Assembly (NCBI GenBank): GCA_002633005.1
Contig: NMRA01000249.1
Span: 63,850 to 127,849 of the forward strand
Source of the DNA: Phoronis australis
Taxonomy: Eukaryota; Phoronida; Phoronidae
Direction of reading: 5' to 3'
Length of the DNA stretch: 64,000 bases
The notes below the pieces were generated by a model. The model had not been told where the DNA came from, did no database searches, and was given only the letters and a program-made list of their open reading frames with translations. The first letter of the stretch is position 1. The number at the start of each line of letters is the position of its first letter. Both the position numbers and the translations under genes were made by a program. Below are positions 35,801 to 49,035 of the stretch, piece by piece.

Positions 35801-38800
35801 AAATTTCTTCTATTCCACTGCTCGATTTTCAGAATTAGTCAAATTCAATTCAGCTTTCTTGGAAATGTATAGGTTTGAATAAGGACGCATTTTAGTTTTA
35901 TAGAATAGAGGTTTGGGATATCGAAAACACCAAATCAAAACTGCATCCACCGCACAATGGTCACACAAATGGTTTATAAACATCCTGTGGCCTACTTTTT
36001 AATTCCGCACAGTTTTTGATTTTTTACCGTAAAATAAAATTATCTATAAACAAGGTCAATAGTCATACCTTAATTCTGTCCATACACTCTTACATTTTTT
36101 CAACTTATGATGTTTGTTCCATTAAGGAACACTTCCACAAAGGTAGATGCAATCTTTTGAACATTCACATGAAGATTTCCATTGTTCTAAAGCTTTTAGG
36201 CCTTAGTTAAATGTTATTACCATTACCAGTGAACAACTTTTGCAAAATGAAAATGGTTAAATTTCCAAAACGTTTTTATCAATACAGCAAAGATACATTC
36301 AACTTTGCCTTTGTTGCAGATTTTCTTACCCAAAGGTGTATTTTCCGGAACGTACTACCTCATTCGCAGTTCCACAACTGATTTTCCTCTGGCTCAGAAC
36401 TACACATATTCGCCAATCGCATTTAATGGGGAGCAATACAAAAAATAACTGAGTGTGCAACCATTGATGGGCACCTAATTTCGTGGTTTTTAATTTCTAT
36501 TCCATGCCCTTGTGCATAAATGACAACAACATCCACCTACATACGTATGAGTTGCACAAAAAATGGCAATCAAGTAAACGTTCCAAAATAAATTACCGTT
36601 ATCGTACCACCATCCAACAACACATCAAATGATTTGAATTTGCGGCAATTAAGATGTCCGCCAGAAAGTGACGCCAGGTCGACGTCCTGTTGTTTTCTCT
36701 TTCTTATGGCCGAATATGTGTTGTTCCTTTCTCCAATTACTATTTCGTAAATCTCATTGCCGTTCATCAAGTCGATGTGCGCGTCTTTGCACGCCAACAA
36801 GTCAACGCGTATGCTACGTAAATACGTGCAATGGAAGAAATGCACCGGGACTTTGTAGCTCTCTTTCGATGTTCTGATGGATTGGTAGTTCTCTGTAAAA
36901 ATGTATCAAAAATTTTCAGTATTCATTTTATCGGTAAACGACTACTGTGCAAACATAAAAGCGCAACATGACGACTAAAACCAGGTAATGAACACCGAAC
37001 CTAATTTACCTTAATTTACCGAGTGAAGACAAGTTGGACACGTCAACATGTCAATGGTGGAGTTTACGGGAGTGGTAAAAGAATGGTTGAATTGAATTAA
37101 TTTTGGAAAATTACTTAACTTTTACAAACCTGTGCTACTCAGAGTAAGTCAAAGTTTCAAAATCTTTTACCAGCATATTCTAAGCCTCCTAGAAGGAAGA
37201 AGGTCACTGAGATCGACAAAACATTTTAAAATTCAAGGAGGCGTGTATTTGTCAAGGTGCTGATTTTCTATGAAAACGTCTTTAAGATTGAAAATATGCT
37301 GGCTCACGTGATGACAAGTTTAATGAAGGTGAATAAAGCCTTGGTTTTTGACTAACTTTCTACGGCAATGTCCGTTTCGGGAAACTCTACAAACTTTGAT
37401 AAATTTACACTGATACTCGAAAAGAAGGAACATGGACCTGCATGTACAATCGTGCAATTTCTTGAAATTAGGCCCACGCTAGCAAATTCGGATGCCTGTT
37501 TGCAGAAAGTTCCCTGTAAAAATCTTTGGAATTATCAGAGGGTCGTTCTATAGTCGGCTAATCAGTTTTACCAGTTCAGCATTGAATTCAAATCAATGTT
37601 TCCAACTCCATGTAATCCTCGAAGACAATTTCCTCGGAATAACTTAAAACGTAAGGTAAGTCACGGGCCTGCAACAAACAATCACAATGCGAAGGCGATT
37701 ACACAGTGTACGTGGACGAACCTTATGGATTTCTTGGGAGACCCGCAACACCCAACAGGCTTTGAAATTTGTTAAAGTCATTACAAGTTCTAACCTCCTT
37801 TAGCTTCTTAATGTACAAAGGATTCACTTGTTTTGAGATTTTTACCTAATAGAACCCCAAGACCTTTTACCCCCACAGCAGCGGTTTCTACCTGAGCCGC
37901 GTCTATCGTAAATAGCGTCAAGGCTAATGCGGCTAGTGTTGCTGCTACTACTATTACTACTAGCGTAACTCACGTGTTGACACTAGAGCTGCTACATGTG
38001 TACTGCTATACTACAAGAACTCTTACTAGTGCTGCGCATGTTACTATCGCTACCATTGCTTCTAAAAGCTGCTTTGGCGCACCTATGCTATCCAGCAACA
38101 GAAACTTACACATTGTACATGAACTTGTTTCCTAGCAATAAGCACTTTGCAAACAACTTACTTGTAAACACAATCCAATTCCTGTATTTTTTACTGCAGC
38201 TACGATTAAGATTATTCGTGCACTTGTTTGAACACTCTAGCTTATTCACACGGCCATACAGCCCGTATTGGTTTCCACACCAACACTCGAAGCCGTTTTG
38301 TACGCCGGCATAGCGGTACCGACTCGAAAAGCATCCAGTTCTGCATGTATTCACAGTGGTGTGGTTCGACTTGAAAAGTAGCAACGGTAGGTCACGCAAC
38401 GGAAAGTCAAGGTCCACAAAACACCCTGGCACGCTTGAAACTGGAAGGTAAAGAATGAAAATGAAAGTCACTGATTCACTTGCTCCTGGAATTTATCAAT
38501 ATTGTTTATATGTGAAAACAATTTCAAAATATTTCAAAAGAATGTAACGCATGGATTCCTGACGAAAATTATGGCTGTGTATAATTGATACTATTCACAT
38601 TCGTATTTGCATCCCAACAATTCTAACATTATAGAAGGAAGATGACTGCAAACCACTTTTCTGAAGCAGGAGACGTCTTACCTTCCTTGACGGCAATGAC
38701 GTAGTTCTTCCTTTTGCCGCCACACAATCTGTTGTTATCAAATTGGCATGTTTTTTTGCAGTCTGTTTCGTTGACTTTGCCATGCCTTCCATACTGTGCG

Positions 38801-41800
38801 CCACAAAAACAAATATCTCTACCATCGTCATTCTGAACGCCGGCGAACCAGAAATGCAGGAAACGACAATGCCCGACACATGTACTGCGTGTCACGTAAG
38901 TCAAGTTCGCCTGATGGGGCAAATCCCTGTCAGTCCTCTCGTCATTATGACAACCAGGATCTAAGTGCACACAAACAAAAGTTCTTTTAGCGTTTGGACC
39001 GAGTGAATCAAACGTTGAAACTCCATGTCAGATACGTCGGAAATTTTTAAGACCACAGAGATATGACAGAATAACCGGAGCGGCGTGGTTTCTGTCCAAA
39101 AGCAAGTTTTAATGTATACCACTTGCTTTTATGAAATTAGTCTTGTTACTCGTTTTGCTCATGCAGTTTAGAAGTAATTTCTGTGCTCAGGAAGAATATT
39201 TTTCATTAGTTCATCAGATCAAGCTCATGAACTTTAAGGTCACGCCTCCAAGCCCAGAAACCACATTTATTTTAAAGATACCATTTCCTTTACTTTCGCC
39301 TACTTAGAACACAGAATGAGTTTCTTTAGTCCAAATACATCGCTAAAAATTAACACTTTTCGTATATTACAACCATGTATGTACAATGTACTCCTGCTAT
39401 TTTACTATTAATTTCTTTAAAAAAATTATTAAAAGTGGGCGGACCTTCAGCGAAACCTCATTATTTATGCGGCGCTGCCAACGGAGTGAATACCCATAAC
39501 GCACACAAACCAGCTGACGGAAGAAAAACAAGTCGAACACAAGCGAGATGAGTTAGTTGTTCTGACAATTGTTGTCAGTAAAACACAAAGAACCAGAACG
39601 CACTAACATTTGGAAATTACAGCGTTTGGCTTTACCCTTAAACAACCAGATTAATTTGCTCTGAATATTGGTTCTCTCAACGACTTATGTCACTATCCCG
39701 AATCAGTCGAAGTCGACGCGTCCGTGGCCACCGCGTGTGTAAACCCGAGACCAGGTCTTTCAGTTTTAGTTAGTTTTAATGCCTTACGACTTCGTCGTCA
39801 TTGTTACCTTTTCACTTGCGAGGAGATTACAGCTGTATAGACAACGAGGAGGCATACAATTTTTGACAATAGAAGATATCAGTTGCTTACGAGAAATAAG
39901 TTTCCAGCGTGACATTGTGGTGTTCAACTTCTTGCCTTTATCAATTTTATAATAGAGGAATATGGCAGGGGGTAGAAACGCTTCCATGCCTACACGTCTG
40001 TGACCTTTCAAACCCCAGTCCTAGACCAGCAGATAGGAAACCTATAGTACAAATCCCTAAGCCGAGCCACGCCACCTAACTCCTCACTTGTGCCAAAAAT
40101 GTTCCATACACTCACAACCAAATCCTTTGTCACACAGATTCCTCTTCGATCTCACGGTCAAGTCCCCTGTATTAGAGATTAATTGTTCTTCAGGTATAGG
40201 ACATTTCTGGTTTTACGTGAGTGTAACTGCGACATGTGTAAGGGGTGCATGTTGGATTTTTTGCCATGGGTTTAATGTCTGATGGTCTTGGACTGGGATT
40301 TACTGAGAGATGCAAGCTGGCATTTTGTGTACAGATGTGATGGCCACGAAATCGCTTTGACCTCGTGCTGTATGCACTGGCAGTGGGGAAAGGGTCCAGA
40401 TTTTGAAACGGTACATTGTTGTTTTGTATAATGTAAATGCAGGTGTTTTGTATAATGTGTCCAGGATATTCTCTTAATTAGCATTTGGTCTGTTCATTTT
40501 CTACCAGCTAACCATAACTGAAATAGCAAAATTTATAAAGAATCATTTCATCCCAGGCAGTGTGTCTAAGAAAAAGCAGAAATGAAGAGGCCAGAGTAAG
40601 CAGTATCTTAGCAATACTTATACAAAAAGTTACTCATATTTCGGACCGGTATCCAATTCAGGTTGTTGTGCACATTTGCGACAAGAATCAGGTTTTTGAC
40701 GTAGACACTGGATCACCGAACAATTTCAATTCAGAAAAGGTTTGAGTCACGTTAGGCAAACCGGCACTATCTCCATCACACGGTCGCTATTAGGCAAAAA
40801 AATGAAAAACCATTACCAGTCTTGGGAATCTTCGTTGCATATGCAAAGTTACAGTCCAGCAGTGCAAAGATTGAAATGGTAGTTAGCAAACATGATTTAA
40901 AGGTTGTTGGCCTAACGGCAGTTCGACAACTACGATCTGATGTCACTGCTCTCTGTAAGATTCCGGTTTTGCGCAAGGACAACCAAAGGGGCAGAATTGG
41001 TGCTCTTCATCATGAGGTCGGGAAAAGTGATGTAAGGTTTCAGCAAGCATGTAGAAACATCTGCAATGAATTTCCTTATTCAAATCCAAACTGGGCTGCT
41101 TAAAATACTTCGAATTAGACATAAAATTCAACCCTGATGCTCAACCAACATTCTACAAACCTCGCACAGTACCTTCGCATTACTGGATGACTTGAATCAG
41201 GCGTATGAGGCTGGTGTTAAACGTGAGAGTACGGAACACCTGTTGTCCTTATAAAAAAGCAACGCTTCCTGGACAAAGTCAATGAAAGTTAAGAGTATGT
41301 GGAGATTACTCAGTAACGATAAATCCTCAACTTGAAACTCACCGTCATCCGCTAATCCTGTCTGAAGACCTAATGCGGCTTTTAATTCACAAAAATAGAT
41401 TTAGCTGATGCGTATAATCAAATTAAATGAACACCGGAAAGTCAAAGACGTCTGGCACTATCCACATATCGTGGAGTTCGACAAAAGAGGTTGCCATTTG
41501 GCATTAGTTCAGCTCCTAGTTATTTCCAGAATATTGTGGACAAATTTTCTTCTGATTTACATGGCGTGATGATATACTTATATGGTGAGCGGTCGTAACT
41601 CTGATGAACATCTACAAAACTCGCGACGTTTACTTCAACGCTTACAAGAAAATGGCACGAGATGTCGTTTTGAGAAATGCGTTTTTGGCCAAAAGACTAT
41701 AATATCTTGGTCACATGCTTTCTCATGACGGCATTAGAAAGGGAAATAATGTAGATGCTATTTTAAAGAAGCCAGCTCAATCGGATGTCCCATCTGCGTT

Positions 41801-44800
41801 CTTTTTTTTGGGTCGTTACAGTTCTATGGAAAATTCATTTCGAATTTAGCTACTTTAACTGATCCTCTCAACCGTTAAACAAGTAAAGAAACGCCTTGGA
41901 GATAGGGTGCTGAGCAGAATTCAATTTGTCAAAGTTTAAAAGAAATCCTATGTACAGACGCAGTTCTTACTCATATTCAACCTCTGCAAGAAACTCGAAT
42001 TTTGATTGACACGTCCGGCATCCATCTTTTCTTGGTGTACCACACCAAAATAAAAATCTAGTTAAAAATCTGTATCAATTTTAGTTTATTTTGAAAAAAA
42101 TGTTATGTCGAAAGAGTATCATTTAGGCTTAGGTCTCGAATTAAAGTGCTTGCACATCAATCCGTTTCATGAAATTATTAACAAATATGAAGCGGAAGTA
42201 GTATCTTTAATCAAGGAACAAATTGAGACCCATTTCATCAAAAGTATAATAGAAGAGTTTTGTTGGAAAAAAATTCAGACAGAAATGCCGCCATGGGAGG
42301 CGAAGCCAATTCTTGAGTGAGACATATACGTTAGTGAAGTAATGTGTGTTGTGATACAACACAAGGAGAATATATTGTGGGGAAATTGTAAGCCTGTATG
42401 TACGTGAAGAGCGACGTGCCAGCATAGTCTAACTGGTCACATAGTCTTGGCATCCAGTTTTTGTGAACAGCGCGATTGAGACGATGATACCTTTTCAGAA
42501 TGGGGTGTTTCCTTTCACACCATGGTAGTAGATGGTTACCAACAATTTTGGTATAACATTTTGTGTAACGTCACCAGCAGTACTTCGGTCTCCGTCACTG
42601 TGTTGTCCTACACCAACCGTGAGCCGAAGTGGCCGAAAAAATCGAACATTGCTTGAGACTGAACTTGAGACGAGTGTCATGAAAAAGTGCGTGTGCGGAA
42701 GATGCAGTAACAGCAATCGGACAGACATTTTAATTTTCCTGTTATCAAAAGATCCTAAAGACGGATCGCTCAGAAATGGCGCAGGTACAGTAAATGCGTC
42801 GGACACGACCGGTATGGCAGTACACGGCGGAGCTACCAACTGGTTCAGAGACAACGTTGAAGAATCTTGCTTCCACCCGACGCAGAAACGAAGATTTGAT
42901 GGTTTCTCCGACCTCTAGCCCTGGAATCCCAACTTCCGCCCGAGACTAGCTGCTAGAGTTTGTACTGTGAATTTCCTGGTGTCTGCTCATCTGAGCTTTG
43001 ATCGAGTGTTGAAGGTATAAAACCAAGCCTAATTTTATTGTTTCATTTTCATTTTGTCTGTTTTGCTCATCATGTACGTTTCCAGACAACCAGCGATTTC
43101 TCGGAAAAATTAGCTAACAGACGGGCCATTTTCACTGGTCATAGTTTTTTACACACCGACTTGTGGCTGTGACTGGAATGCCGTGAAGTCTGGCCTCTGA
43201 TATCTTTTCAGCTCCAATCTTAGAACCACGTACGGCAACCTATAAAACTACATGCCACGAGCGTTTTAACAAAGCATTTTTGAGTGTTTAAAGTATGATG
43301 CCATATTTTACAAAAAGAAAAGAGACATTCGGTTTCTAATTGTTTGTTCTACAATTGTTAATGAAAAGTTTATGTCATGGGAGTGCGTTTGTATGTTTTA
43401 TTACCGTTTTCTTTTGTTTCAGTAATTCATTGAGGCAATATTTACCTGTTGCCTAGATGCCGTTTTCTTTAATTCGATTTCTGAGCAGTAGTTTTGTTTG
43501 AAGCATTTAACTGTACATGTACCTGCGTAATAAAATGAAAAGTTTTCCCAGTAAAAGAATGAAATCCAATAATTTTTGTTGTTGATAGTGTACTTGTTAA
43601 TTGGGGCGCTCTAAGCGAAATTGACATAGTACCACACACTATAGTAAATTCCTACGCGACATAGCCATATTTTCCCGTTCGACTAAAAAGAAGAACAAGG
43701 GGCGTTTCGTGGGTTTTACTCTGTAACAACTTTAATCAGCTAGGCCCAGTATATTTTGTAGCTACATACATGTAATAGATGATTGCCCATTTTTATCTAT
43801 CAAAAAACCTATATCTTCAAATTTCGGATAGATAGCTACGGTGGTTTATCACATTTTTAAATGTATCATCAACGTTTACAGAAGGATGTAATGGCATCAA
43901 ACGGCACGAAAGGTTCGATTCATGCATAAAGATGTATGGTTTTGGATGGATGTCTGACTTAACTTTTCCAGCAGCTGTCGAATACATATTCTAATACCTT
44001 TGTCATTGTAGGGTAGAATTCTATGACTTATTGAAAATATTTCCCTGCTGGTTTCACTAACCATTTATATAGCATCTAATTTCTTTTTATATTACTATTA
44101 TCCTCTGATATTTTTGCATTTTTGTCACACTCTTTGTTTTTAGAATTAAAAGTACTGTTTAAACCTGTCAGATATGCAAAATGATAATTATTGATGGATT
44201 ACTAAATTATTTATCCTTTGCTTCTGGTATAATCATACACAATCAACAACTGATCAAAGGACTTCATAATGATATAACTCTTTTGCAAATTGGTTTAAAA
44301 ACGGCTGAGTTTTGAAAAGTTTAATAGTAAATTCCATAGCAGGAACCTACACCGTAGCAAACGAATGCAAGAAAATCAACGTATGCGCGGCGCAACCTCA
44401 ACAGCGCGATATTGAAGTTGGCATTCTAGGGCTATAGTTGTAGTATGACGTTTTTGATTTCTTCATGTTGAGGTGGCGCCTGAAACATTTTAGCTGGGTT
44501 GCAAACATGACAACCATGAGCATTTTTAAATATGTAAATTGATGCTGCCATTATTGAATGTTCTGTTTTTGCTTACGATTTCCTTACCGAGCACAAGCTA
44601 ACGCAGAAAGCAAAAAAAATGTCTGCAATTCGAAGTCAAGAGACAGAAATCCGTAGTCTGCTTTAATAGATAGCAGAAAAAAACATTTTGAGAAACACAA
44701 ATGACAGGGTAATTAACATTTCGCTATTCGAACTCACAAATTCTGAAAATAAAGCAAAAATCAATAAACTCATTGAGAAACGTTTTAGAGTTAGCTCTAT

Positions 44801-47800
44801 CACATGCGTGGGTGCCTCAACAATGATAAACAATACATGTCATGGGCGGCGCAGAACTGAAAAAGTGGGGGGGGGGGTGGCTATAGCCCCCCAGCACCCC
44901 TTGTGATGCACTGCCAATAGACCATGGGCGGCACAGCACAGAAAACATGGGAGGGCTATAGCCCGCTGCCCCCTATGGTGCCACGCCCATGCATGTACCA
45001 GAGCCTTGTTACTCACAAACCCTACACGTAGTTGTCTGCTAAGTTCATTCGAAAGTAAAATATCTGACTACGAAAAGCCTTAAGTTGACTTTTCGTCTTG
45101 TGACTTTGTCTCCCGAGCAGGTTACGAATATGTCTTTTGGCTTTTAGTTGTTCACACATTTTCTAACTATTAGCCTAAACCCATTTTCTTCAAACAGACC
45201 AACTCACGTGCTAATTATTGTTTTGAGGAACTTCTCACAGGGGCCTGGAACCGAAGTCTACTCAGTTTGTCTGTTGGACATCAACTAAAATCTGTCTGTT
45301 TCACGATAATAAGGTAAGACTGAAAGTCAGAAAATCTGTCTACAACTCGAAGTCAAAAGACAGAAATCCACAGGCTGCTAGACTAGAGAGCAGAAGTAAC
45401 GTTTCGAGAATCGTAAAAGTAAAAACTTGCTATCGTAGGCTGATTTCTTTAGCTTCTACAGTACATGTATGTTTTTCATCAATTTGGAAAAAGCTGACGA
45501 CTGTGTAGACGGCTGTTTAGTGAATACATAGGAACGACAGAATTGATAATATTGTGTTTTGACAATCATCAAAACCACTCTTTTGTAAATCGATAATTAA
45601 TTATGTTAATTATTTATTGATCGCTGAAAACACTAGATGTACTTAGAACACCAAGTACATGTAATTGTCTGTAATCACATGTAGCCAAAAACTCGTCAAA
45701 TTTGCATTTCTAATTAATCTATTTTTTCTTGTTTCAAATATCGAAGATGCCCTATAATGTCATCATTTACTTTTTGTGTACCTTAATTGAGCATTGATTG
45801 TCTAAACACTTTTTTCAAAAGATGTGTACATCTTAAATTCATAAAAACATTCCAAGATAAGTGAATTCTTGAGGAAAAGGCGGACATTAACATGAAGATA
45901 ACTTTGGATGCATATAGATTATTACATGGCGAAGTCGTTATCCCCCGTTACCTAGAGCCCGAGTGGATTTTGGAGAATTATAGCCCGAGAAACATCACAA
46001 TGAATCGATTTACCTTTCTCGACTCGCCTCGGCTTTGTAGCTACGTGTACTTTATATATCAGAGGCCCGGGGTCGGAGGTCGTGACCTTTTAAGAAAAGC
46101 CGAGCTATTTTTGTAAAATAATGCTTATACTCAAAATCAATTGGAAATTTAAACAAAATAAAAATAAAGTAAATCTATAAATTAAGATTTAGCAACTATC
46201 ATAGCTTACTACACATTTTATCACGCTAAACTTTGACCGGGAAAATATCGTCTGCTAAACTTGGTTACCACTAGTAACTGACTATAATGCTCAAGTCAAA
46301 GGATCCCGATGACGCGAAGCCGCATTCAAACTGGAGATCGGTGACTTATAAGTGAGAGAACAAAAAGAAAAATTTCACTGAATTAAAATATCGTTTTTAT
46401 TGAAAATGTGCGTCTTATTTTTTACAGCGAATAAATTTCGGTGCAATGCCCTTTGCTGAACATGCGATTGTTGCGCGTGCTCATTTAAGTATTCTATTTT
46501 CACGTTCGATGACGTCAACCGCTTAGTGGTGTGGTGGTAAAGTCGGCGACTCGAAAGTCTTGAGGACTGGGTTCGAATCCGGCGTTTTTCCGTCACAATG
46601 TTATCTCTTTAGTGAGATAACTTGATGGGTTATTACACGGTTGTATCTGCCATTCGAGACTAATATTGCGGTATAAAGAGTCTTATCTGATTATATTATG
46701 AAAACGAACCAGTTTCCAAAATTTCATTCGTTTATCAAAACCGATCTTTTTGTCGAAGTTTTGGCTCTTAGCCACGGCACCAATTAACTGGTTTTGAGTA
46801 ACAATTTCAAGAGACAAAACGTACTTCCGACTACTAACGCGTAAAATAAGCATAATATAAAACAAACACCTACTGACTTTCACTTCATTATCCTGGATAC
46901 CAAGATATCAAAATACACTTCCAGTATTTTCTTACAAAGTTGAATGCAAATGCTTTTTCAAGTCTAAGGGAGTTTATTATGATCTTCTTGAAAAATGTGT
47001 TTTCCCGGTCCCTCCGTCCCCCTGCAGTACTCCTCCACCAATGCGTGGATATAATTTGGACCACCAACGCTAAAATTCCGGTTAAAAGTTATGTTACTTT
47101 ACTGGAAAACATTCTGTAGGGGTGTTTGTTCGCTTAAAGTTTGCATATTTCATGATAGTACTTGCAACCAGCGAAGGTATGTAAACTACAACGAATCGAT
47201 TCTTAAACGAAACAGGCATTCTACAAAGCATCCGTAGTAAAGAAAAAATTATCCAAAAATTCTAATTTGTTGGAACGCATATGACTGCCAACACCTCTGA
47301 TACCAGAGCAGAAGACGACAAATTTACCTTTCCTAGGATTCAAGGTCATGACGAAATTCTTGTTTTTGCCACCACACCTTTCTTTGTTATTTACTTCGCA
47401 TGTCATATTGCAGTACTCTTCTCCCACCTTTCCGTGACGTCCGTACTGGTTGCCACAAAAGCAAAGATCTATTTCGCCTTTCTGAACGCCGGCGAACAAG
47501 AAGTTCATTGAACGGCATTTGTAGCGACATGAATCGGGTGTCAAGTTGGTCACGTTTGCCTGATGAGGCAAATCCCGGTTATCCTCATAGTCATTATAAC
47601 ATCCTGGATCTAACAACACATCAAGCATTCGTTAGTACAAAATATAAAGTATCTGTGGCCACAGTTACTACAAGAATACACGCACAAAACAAACTAAATT
47701 AAAGTCGTTGAAAATCAGATTTACCAGTTGCTCATAGTGCTTCATCACCATTGTTCTAATAATGACACGTTTGCTCCATTTTAATTAAAAAATAAAATAT

Positions 47801-48015
47801 AAATAAATAATTTGGAACATGACAGTGTCGGATCACAATAAAGGTACAACATGTTTTATTGAACTAACTAGAACTAACTGAAACACAACTGAATAAAATT
47901 TGGAAATACACGTAAGTTGTTCAAACTTTAACTAACCGATGCGTACAAATGCTGACGTCAGCAGTCCCGTGAGAACTACAACTGAAAACCCTGGTACACT
48001 CTTGACCATGTCCAT
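29701..48015 (-). CDS. Secreted protein: signal peptide-WSC-WSC-WSC-FAMeT-like-WSC (3' end not found)
   Basis: Eight exons join in phase: 48015-47937, 47609-47328, 38960-38682, 38440-38162, 36892-36597, 31942-31822, 31318-31216, 29861-29701 (1600 nt, 533 residues, then donor GTAAGT). The start is ATG 48015, with TAG in frame 21 nt upstream and a hydrophobic leader. Known: WSC is a cysteine-rich, putative carbohydrate-binding domain, and the FAMeT-like domain (Methyltransf_FA) occurs in many invertebrate secreted proteins. Inferred role: extracellular recognition or matrix protein. Introns are up to 8.4 kb and contain transposon relics. Last exon(s) below 29701 not identified. Confidence 0.82.
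29955..30972. mobile_element. About 1-kb non-autonomous element with G-rich inverted ends
   Basis: Left end CAGTGGCGGATCTAGG followed by GGGGGGG. The right end has CCCCCCTAAATCCGCCTATGG. These read as inverted repeats around GGCGGATYTAGG. The interior has no long ORF and carries a reversed tRNA-like stretch near 30230-30290 (GTTCGAAT-type box). Lies in the intron between the two WSC 4 exons. One ambiguous base at 30972. Confidence 0.6.
31216..31318 (-). CDS. WSC domain 4, first half
   Basis: The base T from the previous exon plus GT gives Cys. Then FPGCYRDNAWIRDLEV and NCVQMC, with exit in phase 2 before GTAAGG. Unlike the other WSC modules this one is split by an intron. Confidence 0.75.
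31822..31942 (-). CDS. FAMeT-like domain, second exon
   Basis: VTNTGSVLMTYHDHQPFAI, HGISVSTGFDSKGVWRVYNP. It completes the domain (GxSTGxxxxGxW motif). Phase 0 entry after ATATGTAG, phase 1 exit before GTAAGT. Confidence 0.78.
32351..32416. repeat. 33-bp tandem direct duplication
   Basis: ATTATTACAGGATCGTTCCC then TAATACAATCAA occurs twice head to tail. Confidence 0.85.
32899..33132 (+). repeat. MITE-like dispersed repeat, copy 2
   Basis: Diverged, inverted copy of the element at 1211-1470, with GGGGGGCTCG near one end and GAGCCCCCCGAGCC near the other. The interior shares GATGTGGACCTTT. Confidence 0.6.
33133..36596. other. Intron between the two FAMeT exons; degenerate recurring motif
   Basis: A motif like GGATTTC.ATG.AACTTGAC recurs near 34315, 34450, 34925 and 35360, and CACTCCCT.GT.G recurs near 34380 and 35440, so part of this intron is an old diverged repeat array. 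No exon recognised. Confidence 0.4.
36597..36892 (-). CDS. FAMeT-like domain, first exon
   Basis: After ATTTTTACAG the exon encodes VPVHFFHCTYLRS, VDLLACKDAHIDL, YEIVIGERNNTYSAIRK, CRKFKSFDVLLDGGTIT. It matches the usual ACxDAHI.L...YEIVIG..NN..S.IR core of Methyltransf_FA domains. Phase 1 entry (AAG Lys with the previous exon), phase 0 exit before GTAATT. Despite the name, no methyltransferase activity should be assumed. Confidence 0.8.
38162..38440 (-). CDS. WSC domain 3 exon
   Basis: VPGCFVDLDFPLRDLPL, CRTGCFSSRYRYAGVQ, CWCGNQYGLYGRV, CSKKYRNWIVFT. 279 nt, phase 1 at both ends. The acceptor CAG|TT is chosen because a nearby AAG breaks frame. More diverged than WSC 1 and 2; CGG is replaced by CSK. 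Confidence 0.82.
38682..38960 (-). CDS. WSC domain 2 exon
   Basis: DPGCHNDERTDRDLPHQ, FWFAGVQNDD, CFCGAQYGRHGKV, CGGKRKNYVIAV. 279 nt, phase 1 at both ends. Very close to WSC 1, so probably a tandem exon duplication. Confidence 0.85.
38961..40800. other. First part of the 8.4-kb intron between WSC 1 and WSC 2
   Basis: No supported element before the gypsy relic. Confidence 0.5.
40800..42150 (+). pseudogene. Decayed Ty3/gypsy-type pol (RT to RNase H region)
   Basis: Reverse-transcriptase signatures are scattered in different frames with stops and frameshifts: VCGDYSVT near 41298, LPFGISSAP near 41492, YLGHMLSHDGI near 41705. The catalytic YxDD region is damaged. It is a dead copy lying antisense in the WSC 1/WSC 2 intron. 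The last 170 bp match 49836-50010. Confidence 0.7.
42679..42785 (+). pseudogene. THAP-like N-terminal fragment
   Basis: KKCVCGRCSNSN then ILIFLLSKDPKDG and RNGA. The C-x2-C, F..SKD and RN pattern resembles the start of a THAP domain. A donor-like G|GTACAG follows. The remainder is not seen in frame. Confidence 0.35.
42919..44600. other. Rest of intron, AT-rich
   Basis: No supported feature. Confidence 0.5.
44602..45413 (+). repeat. Dispersed direct repeat pair and GGGCGGC tandem pair
   Basis: About 95 bp at 44602-44700 recurs at about 45318-45413 (TTCGAAGTCAAGAGACAGAA versus CTCGAAGTCAAAAGACAGAA). Between them, 44839-44918 and 44922-44994 are tandem copies starting ATGGGCGGC and containing GGCTATAGCCC. 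Confidence 0.5.
45414..47327. other. Intron sequence with a tRNA-like remnant
   Basis: At about 46520-46595, TAGTGGTGTGGTGGTAAAG and GGGTTCGAATCC resemble pol III A and B boxes, but no cloverleaf or anticodon arm can be drawn. Probably a tRNA-derived SINE remnant. Confidence 0.4.
47328..47609 (-). CDS. WSC domain 1 exon
   Basis: DPGCYNDYEDNRDLPHQ, CRYKCRSMNFLFAGVQ, CFCGNQYGRHGK, CEVNNKERCGGKNKNFVMTL. It shows the Cys pattern and the AGVQ...C.CG..YG..G motif of WSC. Phase 1 at both ends, 282 nt. Confidence 0.85.
47937..48015 (-). CDS. First exon: signal peptide
   Basis: MDMVKSVPGFSVVVLTGLLTSA then FVRI, ending in G before GTTAGT. Basic n-region, hydrophobic core and small residues at TSA fit a cleavable signal peptide. 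One base left over joins AT of the WSC exon to give Asp. Confidence 0.75.
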
Positions 48016-49035
48016 GGTGATGTCGTTGACTGACTATGGCTAAAAAGTTGCTCGGCGTTTCATAAAATGCAGTTCATTACCAACAGGAACTCGGTCATAA
48101 GTTAACGATTCTCGTTCTTCTACGGTGTCTTGTTACGGCTGATTGCTACACAAAGCAGGTCGAAACAAAGAGAATCGGCTATTAATTGGAACAGAACGCC
48201 GATATGCAATCGTATTTAAGTATGAATTGCCATGAGATTTATTTTAATGAATACTTTAACAATACGTTTTTCCGGAAGACTTGCTGCATGAAACGCAGAT
48301 GTTAAGAATTATAAACTAGTTTATGTGATACTTGGAGGCAATGTTATAAATGTATGTAAATAGTTCACTTGTGTTTTACGATAGAAATCGTGAATTAATC
48401 GTGGTCCTGAACAAAAAGGACCTTGGAACCATAGGCACTCAACTCTCTCTCTCTCTTGACATCTTACAATCATCTGGCTATCGAATAATAATTTGAGTTA
48501 TAATTCACCGCCAGCAACATACAATGTATGCGTATCAGTCAACCGAGAACTCGCAGTAACACAGAGCAACGAATTAATCAGGTGTAGAGACATCATGCGG
48601 AAACTCAGAACTTAATCAGACAAACGTTGGAACGTTTTATTCATATACATGTACGTGTATGTATGTACATGTAGCTCATTTGATCACCTAAGTGGAATCA
48701 TCAATAACTGAAATATTCTTAGTTTGAAAAACTAGCGGCTCTTTAAAGTGTACACAACATGACTCTAGTACCTCAAAATAAATTTTATTATTATATCTTA
48801 CTTGATTTCAGTGCCTTTAGTGCACAGCTTATAAAGAAACACGCAAAAATTGAAAAAATAATAATTATGTACAACGTCATGGGTTGAACCCAAGTCGTTC
48901 GCCAAACTGTTCGGATCAGAGACAAAGTGTATAGAGTGAAGAGAAAGCAAAGTACATTTAGCGTCGAGAAGGTTCGTAGAGGGATCAAAAGATGAGTTTC
49001 CAGAGGCTTCAGCAACAGCAGCCAGGCGGAGAACG

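Noticed and set aside
46515-46595. Possible tRNA gene
   Set aside because: A and B box-like words are present, but acceptor and anticodon arms do not pair; treated as a tRNA-derived remnant.
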